In this document: piece by piece, positions 51,401-59,236 of the stretch
Numbering within the stretch: position 1 is the first letter of the stretch
How the letters are laid out: each line of letters starts with the position of its first letter
NCBI GenBank assembly: GCA_965200685.1
Contig: OZ241379.1
Span: 4,278,001 to 4,342,000 of the forward strand
Length of the DNA: 64,000 bases
Direction of reading: 5' to 3'
Source: Bin5 sp965200685
GTDB lineage: Bacteria; Chloroflexota; Anaerolineae; Caldilineales; Caldilineaceae
The notes under the pieces: generated by a model
The model's input: the letters and a program-made list of their open reading frames with translations, nothing else
The model's database searches: none
Told to the model about the DNA's origin: nothing
Position numbers and translations under genes: made by a program

Positions 51401-52531
51401 CAGTTTGTAGATGAGCGGCGCGATGCTGGCATCCGCCAGACGCACTTGCTCCAACAGGCCAGCGGCACTTGACGCGAACAGCCCTCCGTTGTAAGGCGGC
51501 AGGCCGATGGAGGCATCGCCTTCCTCAATGAGATTGAACAGGGTCGTCAGGTGGTCATAGTAGTTGCTGGCGCGTGCGGAGAAATGAGTCCCGTCCTCTA
51601 TCCTGCGGGCGATATCATCCCGCACCCGCTTGCGTAGGCCGTAATGGACGTAACGGGGATTGTTGACCGGCAGCAGGCCTCGGTCTTCGGCGTAGAGCAA
51701 GAACAGCAGCCGGTAGAGGAAAATCAGGGCTGCCTGTCGCACTTCTTGCAAGTGCGCCTTTGAAGCGTCCGCAATGGCTGTAACCAGGGGCTGGTAGATT
51801 TCCAAGACAACGCCAGACAGGTCCTGGGCCACCCTCTCCTCGTAGCGGCGACCTTCTTCCAGCGCGTCTTCAAGAAAGGTAGTCGTGGCCCCTGCCTGCA
51901 GGGTGAAGGAATCCCGGCCAAAGAGCAAGTAGAACGCGCGCAGGCCATCTTCATCGTTAGTTTGTAGCAGTTTTGCTAGGTCAGTCTCATAGTAGCCACT
52001 GGCCCGGGGCCGGGCGCGGTAGTCATAGAGACGCCACACCCTGCCATTGGTCAGGATGCCCCAACGAACGCGGCCCGATGATTCGATATCGGCTGTTGCC
52101 AGGTATCTGAGGATCTGCCCATGTGGTGAGCTGGCCTGCACTCGGTCGTTACGGTCCCGGGCATCCAAAGGCAGGCCAAAGCGTTTGCTCTCTTCCAGGG
52201 CCGTGGCTGCTGTATAGCCTTGGTTGGATGTGCCCGCGCGCGCTTTGGCATCCGCATCCGCAAACAGCAGGTGATCGGGGATGTCCTCATTGCGTGCCGC
52301 GCCCTGCTGTGGCAAATAATCCGCCCATCCCAGCAACTCCAGCAGCGGGCGGATCAGTTCCTGCTCAGTAGTGGCTTCGTTGGGCTGGGTGTAGTGGGTG
52401 AATGTATCGTATGTATGCGCCAGTTTGTCGCGGAAGCCGGCAAATCCGGATAGGCGACAGAGCGTTTTCCATGCAGCCGTAGCCCGTATACCATCGGACA
52501 GGAAATAGTGAGTGAATAGTTGACCTAGCAC
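48434..52531 (-). CDS. Eco57I-type restriction-modification protein (methyltransferase with nuclease-like N-terminus)
   Basis: A 1365-residue type IIG-like R-M enzyme. The N-terminal region (about 40-260) has a PD-(D/E)XK-like site, TEQELIRPLLELLGW and TALEESKRFGLPLD. The AdoMet motif is NLKVLDPAMGSGHFLVTAVD near residue 490 and the catalytic NPPW is in DVVIGNPPWDRIKLQE near residue 830. The C-terminal about 400 residues are the likely target recognition domain (FPERRGWTLGFRAITNSTNM). The start is GTG one base after the stop of aapP, without its own ribosome-binding site, so expression probably depends on that operon. Residues about 744-774 are encoded by an inserted repeat copy. The stop TGA is part of an array repeat. 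Confidence 0.9.
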   Translation of the reverse strand: MLGQLFTHYFLSDGIRATAAWKTLCRLSGFAGFRDKLAHTYDTFTHYTQPNEATTEQELIRPLLELLGWADYLPQQGAARNEDIPDHLLFADADAKARAGTSNQGYTAATALEESKRFGLPLDARDRNDRVQASSPHGQILRYLATADIESSGRVRWGILTNGRVWRLYDYRARPRASGYYETDLAKLLQTNDEDGLRAFYLLFGRDSFTLQAGATTTFLEDALEEGRRYEERVAQDLSGVVLEIYQPLVTAIADASKAHLQEVRQAALIFLYRLLFLLYAEDRGLLPVNNPRYVHYGLRKRVRDDIARRIEDGTHFSARASNYYDHLTTLFNLIEEGDASIGLPPYNGGLFASSAAGLLEQVRLADASIAPLIYKLSHTLDERNSLRRFVNYRDMSVQQLGSIYERLLEQELSRKADGSIVVRPSPYARKDSGSFFTPQELVDLLFEHTLKPLVEERRKLFEEKSAELKSDRRPKEQRKAELLKIDPAEAVLNLKVLDPAMGSGHFLVTAVDFLSDAIADLIEYAPDVPGWLEGDYVSPLQERVATIRQEILQRAQRCNWIIDEAQLTDQAIIRRLVLKRCIYGVDKNPLTVELAKVSLWLHSFTVGAPLSFLDHHLRCGDSLVGLQVYDAIEELTRLGGLFAQSAIAGAEAASQGMQRIEEMSDADVAEVQESAVLFRGVEETTADLRGLLDFLCGLRWLTAGMKKRERSDYEASLIETLNKQPQQAYQLLVNGPSRIPGGLSESGVSLPPPFDFAIGLSGGNRNGDYQDDVVACLADSSRPDFAKLWDQARAIAAREGFFHWEVAFPGVWHGWQDMQPPGGFDVVIGNPPWDRIKLQEVEWFATRFPQLALAPTAAVRRRGIAALRDSDHPLAAEFDAAKQRADKLGQLVRGSGHYPLLSSGDINLYSLFVERAMRLVKPDGIIGLLTPSGIYADKTASRFFQSVSTTGRIAGLFDFENKKKFFKDVHARFKFCALIFGGRQFKETRCAFFLHDTETIDDPERCFPLTPADFARVNPNTGTAPVFRSRRDADICRRIYEHHPVLVDQRQEQRAWPVSYMNMFHITNDSHLFRSAAQLDDEGFYPVAGNRWQQGDVLYLPLYQGRMIWQFDHRANSVRINPQSTHNPYLSEAVSEAQHADPSFLPQSQYWVPAAAVERRFPERRGWTLGFRAITNSTNMRTCVAAIVPWAGAGNTLSLLVTDDPVAATCLLANLNAMCLDFVARCKMQSTSLNLYILEQFPVIASDSYARRFGPLTAAELVREHVLRLTYTSHDMAPFAQVLGYDGGPFVWDVEERRHLRARLDALYFHLYGLSREDADYVLGTFSIVRRQDEAEFGSYRTRELVLAYMNALAAGDVEMVVDV
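50210..50302. repeat. Copy of the TIR repeat inside the R-M coding sequence
   Basis: ACCACATCATCCTGATAATC at the left and CTCCTGATTCAGACAATCCACC at the right match the array unit ends. The middle carries an inner hairpin GTTTCG...CGAAAC with the same sequence as the copy at 61367. The frame stays open through it and encodes GGLSESG...GDYQDDVV in the R-M protein. Confidence 0.82.
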
Positions 52532-52532
52532 G

Positions 52533-53291
52533 TCACAGAATCTGACTCAAGAAGGCTTGGGTACGTTCATGCTGGGCATTGGTGAAAAAATGTTCTGGCG
52601 TGCCCACTTCCATAATCTCGCCGCTATCCATAAACACAATGCGGTCAGCCACTTCCCGTGCGAAGCCCATCTCATGCGTAACCACCATCAACGTCATATT
52701 CGTTCTCGCCAGATCCTGCATCACATCCAGCACCTCTTTAATCATCTCCGGATCCAGCGCAGAGGTAGGCTCATCAAAGAGCATAATCTTCGGCTGCATA
52801 GCCAGAGAACGGGCAATCGCGACCCGTTGCTGCTGGCCGCCCGAAAGCTGGCCCGGATATTTATCCGCCTGTTCGGGGATGCCCATACGATTGAGCAGGC
52901 TCATGGCGACCTCCTGGGCCAAGTCCTTTTTACTCTTCCGCACATGAATCGGTGCTAACGTGATGTTTTCCATCACAGTCAGATGCGGGAACAGGTTAAA
53001 CTGCTGGAACACCATGCCCGTTTCCGAGCGAATCTGTTCAATGTTGCGGACATCCCGTGTCAGAGGGATGTTATCCACAACAATATCGCCGGCCTGGTGT
53101 TCCTCCAAGCGGTTGATACAGCGAATGAGCGTAGATTTCCCGGAGCCGGAAGGACCGATAATGACCACAACCTCCTGGGCAGCGACACGCAAATTCACAT
53201 CTTTGAGCGCCTGAAAATCCCCAAACCACTTGCACACATCCCGACACACGATAATGTCATCAACCGCTTCCTGTGATGCTATTGCAGACAT
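52533..53291 (-). CDS. aapP: Amino-acid ABC transporter ATP-binding protein (AapP/GlnQ-like)
   Basis: A 252-residue ATPase that drives import. Walker A is GPSGSGKSTLIRC near residue 46, the signature LSGGQQQRVAIARSL near 153, Walker B IMLFDEPTSALDPE near 172, and the switch His is in VVTHEMGFARE. GAGGAG lies 7 bases before the ATG. It is the last gene of the aapJQMP-ordered operon, 37 bases after aapM. The R-M gene starts one base beyond its stop. Confidence 0.94.
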   Translation of the reverse strand: MSAIASQEAVDDIIVCRDVCKWFGDFQALKDVNLRVAAQEVVVIIGPSGSGKSTLIRCINRLEEHQAGDIVVDNIPLTRDVRNIEQIRSETGMVFQQFNLFPHLTVMENITLAPIHVRKSKKDLAQEVAMSLLNRMGIPEQADKYPGQLSGGQQQRVAIARSLAMQPKIMLFDEPTSALDPEMIKEVLDVMQDLARTNMTLMVVTHEMGFAREVADRIVFMDSGEIMEVGTPEHFFTNAQHERTQAFLSQIL

Positions 53292-53328
53292 AGTCTATCT
53301 CCTCTAGTTGCCTAGTATTGCTATTGCG

Positions 53329-54558
53329 TTAGCGTTTCCCTACGCCCAACTGCTCCTCAAGGCGACGGCTGGCGTAGCTCATGATATAACTGAAAATCCA
53401 ATACAGCCCCGCAATCACCACATACACCTCCTGCTGCGTTCCCAGCCAATCAGGATTGGCAAGGATGGTACGCGCAATGCCCAGCAGGTCAAAGAGACCC
53501 ACCAAGGCCACCAGTGATGTGTCTTTGAAGAGGCCGATAAATTGCCCCACCAGTACAGGGATAACCGCACGCAGGGCTTGGGGCAGGATAATAAACATAG
53601 TCGTCTGGTAGCCACGCAGGCCCAAAGCTTGGGCTGCCTCATGCTGGCCACGCGGAATAGATTGCAGGCCCCCGCGCACATTCTCAGCCGTATAGGCCGC
53701 AGAGAACAGGGTAATAGCCACCAGGGCCCGCAGTACCCTATCAATCGTAGGGAAACCATCCGGCAGGAAAAGCTGCAGCATCACCTGGCCCATAAACAAC
53801 AGGCTGATGAGCGGGACGCCCCGGATGAATTCAATGTAGAGAACGCTGAGAATGCGAATGCCCGGCAGCCGTGATTGACGGCCCAGGGCCAGCAATACGC
53901 CCAAAGGAAATGAGAGCACGATACCGAAAAAGGCCAACAACAAAGAGAGCAACAGCCCTCCCCACAGAGTGCTGGGCACAGTGGGCAGCGGATTGGGCAG
54001 GGGCAGATTGGGCAGCAGCCCCTCCACACTAAAGCCCTGCAGAATCAAGCGCAGCAGCAGCAGGTAGCCGAGCAACACATAGACAGCAGCCCGGCCCCGG
54101 CGTTCGATAGGCAAGTAGCGACCCAGAGCATAGCCGCCAAGCCCGACCACTTCAACGCCCAGCAGGTTCAGCCGTATAGTCCAGTCGAAAAAGGGAACTA
54201 GCATCAGCACAAATGGCAACGCACACACCAACAACAGAGCCATGCCAACCTGCCGAGTAGTCAAGCTCCACATCAGCCCGACCGTACCCCCCAGCAGATA
54301 GAGTGCCAGCCACAGCCGCCAGGCCTGCGCGCCCGGATACTGCCCGCGCATAATCAGGTTGAAATTAGCCGGGATTACCCCCCACTCGGCAACAGTAAAC
54401 GCCCAGCGCAACAGAGCTTGTACAAGGAAAAAGAGAAAAGCCACGGCCACAACTGTCAAGACCGTGTTGAAGATATCGCTGAACAGATTCTTACGCAGCC
54501 AGCCGAGAACAGTATAGCGTTCGCTCGGCGGGGGAAGTGACCGAACCGATGATGTCAT
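53329..54558 (-). CDS. aapM: General L-amino-acid ABC permease (AapM-like)
   Basis: A 409-residue permease, longer than HisM-type permeases because of an N-terminal extension with several helices, as in AapM. The inner loop EAAQALGLRGYQTTMFIILP is near residue 310, followed by FIGLFKDTSLVALVGLFDLL. AGGA lies before the ATG. It pairs with the AapQ-like subunit encoded 78 bases upstream. Confidence 0.9.
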   Translation of the reverse strand: MTSSVRSLPPPSERYTVLGWLRKNLFSDIFNTVLTVVAVAFLFFLVQALLRWAFTVAEWGVIPANFNLIMRGQYPGAQAWRLWLALYLLGGTVGLMWSLTTRQVGMALLLVCALPFVLMLVPFFDWTIRLNLLGVEVVGLGGYALGRYLPIERRGRAAVYVLLGYLLLLRLILQGFSVEGLLPNLPLPNPLPTVPSTLWGGLLLSLLLAFFGIVLSFPLGVLLALGRQSRLPGIRILSVLYIEFIRGVPLISLLFMGQVMLQLFLPDGFPTIDRVLRALVAITLFSAAYTAENVRGGLQSIPRGQHEAAQALGLRGYQTTMFIILPQALRAVIPVLVGQFIGLFKDTSLVALVGLFDLLGIARTILANPDWLGTQQEVYVVIAGLYWIFSYIMSYASRRLEEQLGVGKR

Positions 54559-54636
54559 ATCAGTTCCTACCTGCAGTTCCTGGTTGTCAGTTTTTCAGGG
54601 CTAAGTGCCAATGACTGCCGACCCTAGGCACCGGCC

Positions 54637-55815
54637 TTACCGTTCGACCAAGCGAATGTGCCTGTTATACAGATTCATCAAAAGAGAAGTGAGCAGACTG
54701 AGAGAGAGATAGATGCTCATAAGCAGCGCGAAAACCTCAATCTCCCGGCCTGTCTGGTTCAGGATCGTATTCCCGGCCACAGCAAATAGATCAGGATAGC
54801 CGATGGCAATGGCTAGGGATGAGTTTTTCGTTAGATTCAGATATTGGCTAGTCATCGGTGGGATCATCACCCGCAGGGCTTGGGGGAAGATCACCAGCCG
54901 CAATGTCTGGGTCGGGGATAAGCCCATAGCCGTAGCTGCTTCCCGCTGGCCTTTAGAGACCGACTGGATGCCGGCTCGCACGATTTCCGCAATAAAAGCA
55001 GCCGTATAGATGACCAAACCAGAGACCAAAGCCATAAATTGCTGGCTCAGGACCATCCCCCCCTTCGTGTTGAATCCATCCAGAAAGGGCTGCTCCAATG
55101 TCAGCGGTTGGGGAATCAGTAGCCACCCGACCAGACCGACCGCGGCCAGCGTTAGCAGAAACCAAAGAGGTAACAGTGGCATACGCCCGCTGCGCTTGCC
55201 CTGTTCCCGCAAGCCAAGAGCAACGCCCGTTCCCAGCACAACACCAGCCCCCAATACAGCTAGATATGTGCCCCAAGAGTCGGTAGGGATCCCCCAAGGG
55301 AGGGCAACCCCACGATTGCTGAGAAAGATGGGGCCGGGCAGGATCAAGGCCTCGGCTACCCTCGGCAACTTGAGGAAGACAGCCTGGGCCCAAAAAATCA
55401 GCAACACCAACAAGGGAATATTGCGGAAAATATCAATGTAGATGGCAGCAATGCGGTTGATGAGAAAGTTGGGCGAAAGCCGCATGACACCGATGAAAAT
55501 GCCAAGAGCTGTAGCAAAGAGGATCCCCAGAAGCGCGACCTGAAAGGTATTGAGCAAGCCCACCACAAACGCCCGCGCATATGTGTCCTGCCGCGAATAG
55601 CTGATGAGGCTCTCCCCGATATCAAAGCCCGCTGTCTGCCGCAGAAAGGCAAAGCTGATGGCAACCGTGTGCTTCTCACTCAACCCACGGATCATGTTGG
55701 TGTACAAGAACAGACCCAACCCAAGTACAAGCCCAATCACAAGCACCTGGCTCAGGACACTCAGTACTCGTTCGTCACGATAAAAGGGGGGACTTACCTG
55801 GCTGCTATGCTGCAT
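54637..55815 (-). CDS. aapQ: General L-amino-acid ABC permease (AapQ-like)
   Basis: A 392-residue permease with the long central loop typical of AapQ. The permease loop is REAATAMGLSPTQTLRLVIF near residue 297 and NLTKNSSLAIAIGYPDLFAV follows. The start at 55815 has GGAGA 8 bases upstream; the longer frame upstream runs through an intergenic palindrome and is not used. A terminator-like hairpin lies between aapJ and this gene. Confidence 0.9.
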   Translation of the reverse strand: MQHSSQVSPPFYRDERVLSVLSQVLVIGLVLGLGLFLYTNMIRGLSEKHTVAISFAFLRQTAGFDIGESLISYSRQDTYARAFVVGLLNTFQVALLGILFATALGIFIGVMRLSPNFLINRIAAIYIDIFRNIPLLVLLIFWAQAVFLKLPRVAEALILPGPIFLSNRGVALPWGIPTDSWGTYLAVLGAGVVLGTGVALGLREQGKRSGRMPLLPLWFLLTLAAVGLVGWLLIPQPLTLEQPFLDGFNTKGGMVLSQQFMALVSGLVIYTAAFIAEIVRAGIQSVSKGQREAATAMGLSPTQTLRLVIFPQALRVMIPPMTSQYLNLTKNSSLAIAIGYPDLFAVAGNTILNQTGREIEVFALLMSIYLSLSLLTSLLMNLYNRHIRLVER

Positions 55816-55850
55816 AGGCCGTCTCTCCAACGCCTTCAACGCCGCTGAAT

Positions 55851-55912
55851 GACAGTGGCTGTACTGTGCTGGTAGAACACAGCAACCAACCACGACACAA
55901 TTGGCCACTGTC
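55851..55912. repeat. Intergenic palindrome upstream of aapQ
   Basis: GACAGTGGC at 55851-55859 pairs with GCCACTGTC at 55904-55912, enclosing CTGTG/CACAG. It is another member of the CAGTGGC-type palindrome family and sits beside the terminator. Confidence 0.5.
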
Positions 55913-55916
55913 TATA

Positions 55917-55951
55917 GAAAAAAAGGCCAGACAGCAGAATGCCATCTGACC
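55917..55951 (-). terminator. Intrinsic terminator between aapJ and aapQ
   Basis: On the minus strand GGTCAGATGGC pairs with GCTGTCTGGCC (11 bp, loop ATTCT) at 55925-55951, followed by seven or more T residues. Partial termination here would raise the binding protein over the membrane subunits, a common arrangement in ABC operons. Confidence 0.75.
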
Positions 55952-55970
55952 TTGTTCTTATATGCCGGTG

Positions 55971-57083
55971 TTAGCGAATGGGCGGGGCGTAGATGACGCC
56001 GCCATCGGTGTACAGGCTGTTCAGACCACGGGGGAGATTGAAGATCGTGTCCGGGCCCAGGTTGCGATTGTAGATTTCCTCATAGTTGCCGACTTGGGAG
56101 ATCACATCCACAAAGCAGCCGGCGTTGTCCAGACCGATCTTGGCGCAGAAATCACCCTCCAGCCCCAACAGCTTGCGGATGTTGGGATCGTCGCTGTCCA
56201 TGAAGCTGTCAATGTTCGCAGAGGTGATGCCATGCTCTTCAGCCAAGAATGTAGCGAAGGTCACCCAACTTACGATGTCAAACCACTGGTCGTCACCATG
56301 GCGGACGGCCGGGCCTAGAGGCTCCTTGGAGAGAGTCACATCCAAGATCACGTGGGCACTCGGGTCAGCCAGCACTGTCTGGCGGGAAACCAAGCCGGAC
56401 TTGTCAGTGGTGACTGCGTCACAGCGGCCTTCCTCATAGGTATTAAAGGTCTCGTCATTTGTCTCAAAGACGACCGGTTCATAGTTGACACCCGCGGCAG
56501 CCATCTGATCAGCTAGGTTCAGCTCGGTGGTGGTACCTGTCTGTACACAGATCGAAGCACCTTCCAGATCCGCCAAACTCGATACACCGCTGTCCTTACG
56601 TACCATGATGCCTTGGCCATCGTAGAAGGTGGTAGGGCCAAAATTCATGCCTAGATCCGTATCTCGGGACATGGTCCAAGTCGTGTTGCGGATGATCACG
56701 TCACCTTCGCCGCTGGAAAGGATGGTAAACCGTTCTCTGGCAGTAGATGGCCGGATTTCCATAGCATTGGCATCGCCGAAAATTGCCGCAGCGATTGCAC
56801 GGCAGTAATCGACATCAAAGCCGGAGAAATTGCCTTCTGAATCCAAAAAACCGAAACCGGGCAGGGTTGCATTGCCAACGCACATCAATTGGCCCCGCTC
56901 CTGCACAATACTCAGGGTGGACTGGGCTTCTTCCTGCATGGCCGCAGCCTCTGCGGGGGCGGCCGGTTCTTCCGACTCAACCACGGCCGGACCCGTAGCC
57001 GGACCAATACAGGCGGCGATAATCATGCCGACGACCATCGACAAAATCATGCCGACTTTGTTGAATCTAACTTTGCTCTTCAT
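55971..57083 (-). CDS. aapJ: General L-amino-acid ABC transporter substrate-binding lipoprotein (AapJ-like)
   Basis: A 370-residue binding protein. The signal sequence ends with the lipobox IAAC (Cys near 25). Family 3 blocks are GFLDSEGNFSGFDVDYCRAI near 100, NTTWTMSRDTDLGMNF near 150, and CVQTGTTTELNLADQMAAAG. The EEGRCDAVTTDKSGLVSRQ stretch is typical of AapJ. The ATG at 57083 is 12 bases after AAGGAG, a long spacing; a TTG at 57107 would put that site inside the gene, so ATG is preferred. First gene of the operon. Confidence 0.93.
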   Translation of the reverse strand: MKSKVRFNKVGMILSMVVGMIIAACIGPATGPAVVESEEPAAPAEAAAMQEEAQSTLSIVQERGQLMCVGNATLPGFGFLDSEGNFSGFDVDYCRAIAAAIFGDANAMEIRPSTARERFTILSSGEGDVIIRNTTWTMSRDTDLGMNFGPTTFYDGQGIMVRKDSGVSSLADLEGASICVQTGTTTELNLADQMAAAGVNYEPVVFETNDETFNTYEEGRCDAVTTDKSGLVSRQTVLADPSAHVILDVTLSKEPLGPAVRHGDDQWFDIVSWVTFATFLAEEHGITSANIDSFMDSDDPNIRKLLGLEGDFCAKIGLDNAGCFVDVISQVGNYEEIYNRNLGPDTIFNLPRGLNSLYTDGGVIYAPPIR

Positions 57084-57198
57084 GGTAAATTTGCACTCCT
57101 TGATCAAGATGGTGAAGGGAAAATAGAGTTAGATTTTGGCCGCAAGGCGCGGCACACCAAAACCATATCACACTTGCTTTGAACTGTCAAAATCCAAT

Positions 57199-57281
57199 TA
57201 TCTGAATCAGAACAAGATTATCAGGATTACACACCACGCCGACCTCATCATCCTGTGCATCCCCTACTCCCGATGCAGACT
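57199..57281. repeat. Isolated degenerate copy of the TIR repeat
   Basis: TATCTGAATCAG at the left and GATGCAGACTA at the right match the unit ends with changes. The centre keeps TTATCAGGATTAC and CTCATCATCCTGTGCATCCC. It lies in the promoter region between aapJ and the divergent zinc-ribbon gene. Confidence 0.7.
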
Positions 57282-57381
57282 AGCCCCTTTCCCGAATTGG
57301 CTGGAACCGTTCCCTGGGCTATAATCCCCCTGTGATCACCGACCACAAGCCACTGAACCACTGCAGCGACCGGAGAATCCC

Positions 57382-57873
57382 ATGCCTGCGGATCTAACCA
57401 ATACTATTGCCACTGCCATTGGCATATTCGTTGCCCTGCTCGGCGCATTTGTCTTTGCTTTTTGGATCGCAATGAGCATCTGGACATTCAACGACATCCG
57501 CTCCCGGACCCGGGACTGGCTCGCCATCGCTCTCGCTATCCTGCTCGTGCTGATCTTCCCTATCATCGGGCTGGTTCTTTACATCATGATCCGACCGAAA
57601 GAAACCCTAGCCTATGACTACGACCGGGCCCTAGAGGAAGAGGCTCTGCTGCGGGAGTTAGAAGAAATGCTGTCCTGCCACAACTGTGGCATTCCTATAG
57701 AAGACAGTTGGAACTACTGCTATAGCTGCCATAGCATGCTTCGATATGCCTGCCCAACCTGTGGCAAACCCGTGCGCCAAGAATGGGACATCTGTGTCAA
57801 CTGTGGCCTTGACCAGACCGACAACGCATCGCAGACAGAATTCCAAGGCCAATTCACACGTCCAACTGTCTGA
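57382..57873 (+). CDS. Two-helix membrane protein with zinc ribbons
   Basis: A 163-residue protein. Two membrane helices at about residues 8-33 and 50-73 are linked by WTFNDIRSRTRDW, resembling the PLDc_N-type anchor. After an acidic helix come two zinc ribbons: CHNCGIPIEDSWNYCYSCHS and CPTCGKPVRQEWDICVNCG (CxxC pairs). GGAGA precedes the ATG. Its stop codon lies in a minimal copy of the repeat terminus. Function unknown; similar membrane zinc-ribbon proteins are common in Chloroflexota. Confidence 0.8.
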   Translation: MPADLTNTIATAIGIFVALLGAFVFAFWIAMSIWTFNDIRSRTRDWLAIALAILLVLIFPIIGLVLYIMIRPKETLAYDYDRALEEEALLRELEEMLSCHNCGIPIEDSWNYCYSCHSMLRYACPTCGKPVRQEWDICVNCGLDQTDNASQTEFQGQFTRPTV

Positions 57874-57888
57874 ATCCTGCTTCAGACA
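57867..57888. repeat. Minimal repeat copy: paired termini only
   Basis: TGTCTGAA-TCCTGC-TTCAGACA, two 8-base inverted arms identical to the array termini with almost no interior. The TGA in the left arm is the stop codon of the zinc-ribbon gene. Confidence 0.65.
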
Positions 57889-57896
57889 AACTGCAG

Positions 57897-59012
57897 TTAA
57901 TGGGCTACGGACCCGTCTGCGTAGAAATTGCCGCTGATCCTCTTTGGTTGGTAGGGATACTTCGCCAGCTTGCTCTCGTCGATCTCCAAGCCGATGCCTG
58001 GTCGGTCGGAAACAAGCAAATACCCGCCCTGCCGTTGCGGCGGATAGTCCACAATTTCATTGTACATGTCGGCAGCGATGTGGCTTTCCATCAACACATA
58101 GTTGGGAATGGATGCATCTAGTTGGCAAAAGGCAGCGATATTCAGCGGGCTGCCCATCAGATGTGGAAACACTCCGACAAAGGCGGCTTCAGCCATAGCC
58201 GCGATCTTCTTGACCTGCGTAAAACCGCCGGCCAAAGAGAGATCTGGGCGGATAAGGCTGACGATCTTACGGTCTATGAGGTCTTTGAACTGGAAGATGT
58301 TGTAGAACCGTTCGCCGGTCGCCATGGGCAATGGCACACTTTTGGCGATGTACTCCATGGCCTCCAAGCTTTGCGGGGCCAAAGGATCTTCGTAATAGAG
58401 GATGCGGAAGGAAGCCAGTTCGTGAGCCAGGGTGATGGCTTCCTCCGGGCGCAGATTGCGGTGAATCTCCAGGCCCAGATCGATTTCATAGCCGATGGCA
58501 TCGCGGATGGCGGCCACGATTGCCACCGCCTCACCGATCACCTGCGAGGGTGTTTTCTGCTCAAAGCCGGGCAGAAAGGGCAATGTACGCAAGGAGAGAT
58601 AGCCGGCCGCTACCTGCTCTTGCGCGCTCGCAGCCCGCTCCGCAATGCTTACGCCGGTCACATTAGCGAAGACCTTGATCTTGTCCCGCACTTTGCCCCC
58701 CAACAACTGGTACACGGGCAGCCCAACAGACTTGCCGACAATGTCCCACAGCGCAATGTCAATGGCACTCAAGGCCGCGCTGAGGGCCGCGCCCATAAAG
58801 TGGCTGTCCCGGCTGATGGTCTGGAAATGATGTTCAATGCGAGTCGGATCTTTGCCAATCAAATAATCGCTCAACTCCACAAGTGCCTGCTTCACCATGC
58901 CATGATGCGCCCATAGACCAGCCTCACCATTGCCGATAAGCCCTGCATCCGTATAGACCCGCACCAGCAGAAATCTATCCACCAAAAAGGGGGTGATTTT
59001 TTCGATTTTCAT
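57897..59012 (-). CDS. Mandelate racemase/muconate lactonizing enzyme family dehydratase
   Basis: A 371-residue enolase-superfamily enzyme, most like galactonate/acidic-sugar dehydratases. The metal ligands lie in the EIHRNLRPEEA block (about 188), YYEDPLAPQS (about 218) and MATGERFYN (about 243). The catalytic base region near the C-terminus is GVFPHLMGSPLNIAAF with a histidine. GAGG precedes the ATG. Such enzymes turn sugar acids into 2-keto-3-deoxy acids, which could feed the KDG kinase and aldolase at 38-40 kb; this link is inference. Confidence 0.88.
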   Translation of the reverse strand: MKIEKITPFLVDRFLLVRVYTDAGLIGNGEAGLWAHHGMVKQALVELSDYLIGKDPTRIEHHFQTISRDSHFMGAALSAALSAIDIALWDIVGKSVGLPVYQLLGGKVRDKIKVFANVTGVSIAERAASAQEQVAAGYLSLRTLPFLPGFEQKTPSQVIGEAVAIVAAIRDAIGYEIDLGLEIHRNLRPEEAITLAHELASFRILYYEDPLAPQSLEAMEYIAKSVPLPMATGERFYNIFQFKDLIDRKIVSLIRPDLSLAGGFTQVKKIAAMAEAAFVGVFPHLMGSPLNIAAFCQLDASIPNYVLMESHIAADMYNEIVDYPPQRQGGYLLVSDRPGIGLEIDESKLAKYPYQPKRISGNFYADGSVAH

Positions 59013-59236
59013 GTGTACTAACCTCTCTGCTGCAGTGTCTGTGGCAGATGACCAGTCAGTTGAATCTGTTTCATGTGGAAAGTAGATTCAGACTAACATA
59101 CTCTTTCATGCCTTTCAACTCGTCAAATTGGTGTCCGTACCCTCTGATGGCACTTGACAAATCAGCACATGTCTCTATGATGAACGAGCAATAGCTTGTA
59201 TGTGTACGGATTCAGGAAAAATTGAGGAGTACTTTT

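Noticed and set aside
41186..52531. Integrated prophage or transposon
   Set aside because: No integrase, transposase, capsid, terminase or att-like direct repeats are visible. The XhlA-like layout of the 46045 protein alone is not enough.
48434..52531. BREX PglX or DISARM methylase
   Set aside because: None of the companion genes (pglZ, brxC, brxL, drmA/B) are nearby, and the N-terminal nuclease-like region fits a single-chain type IIG enzyme better.
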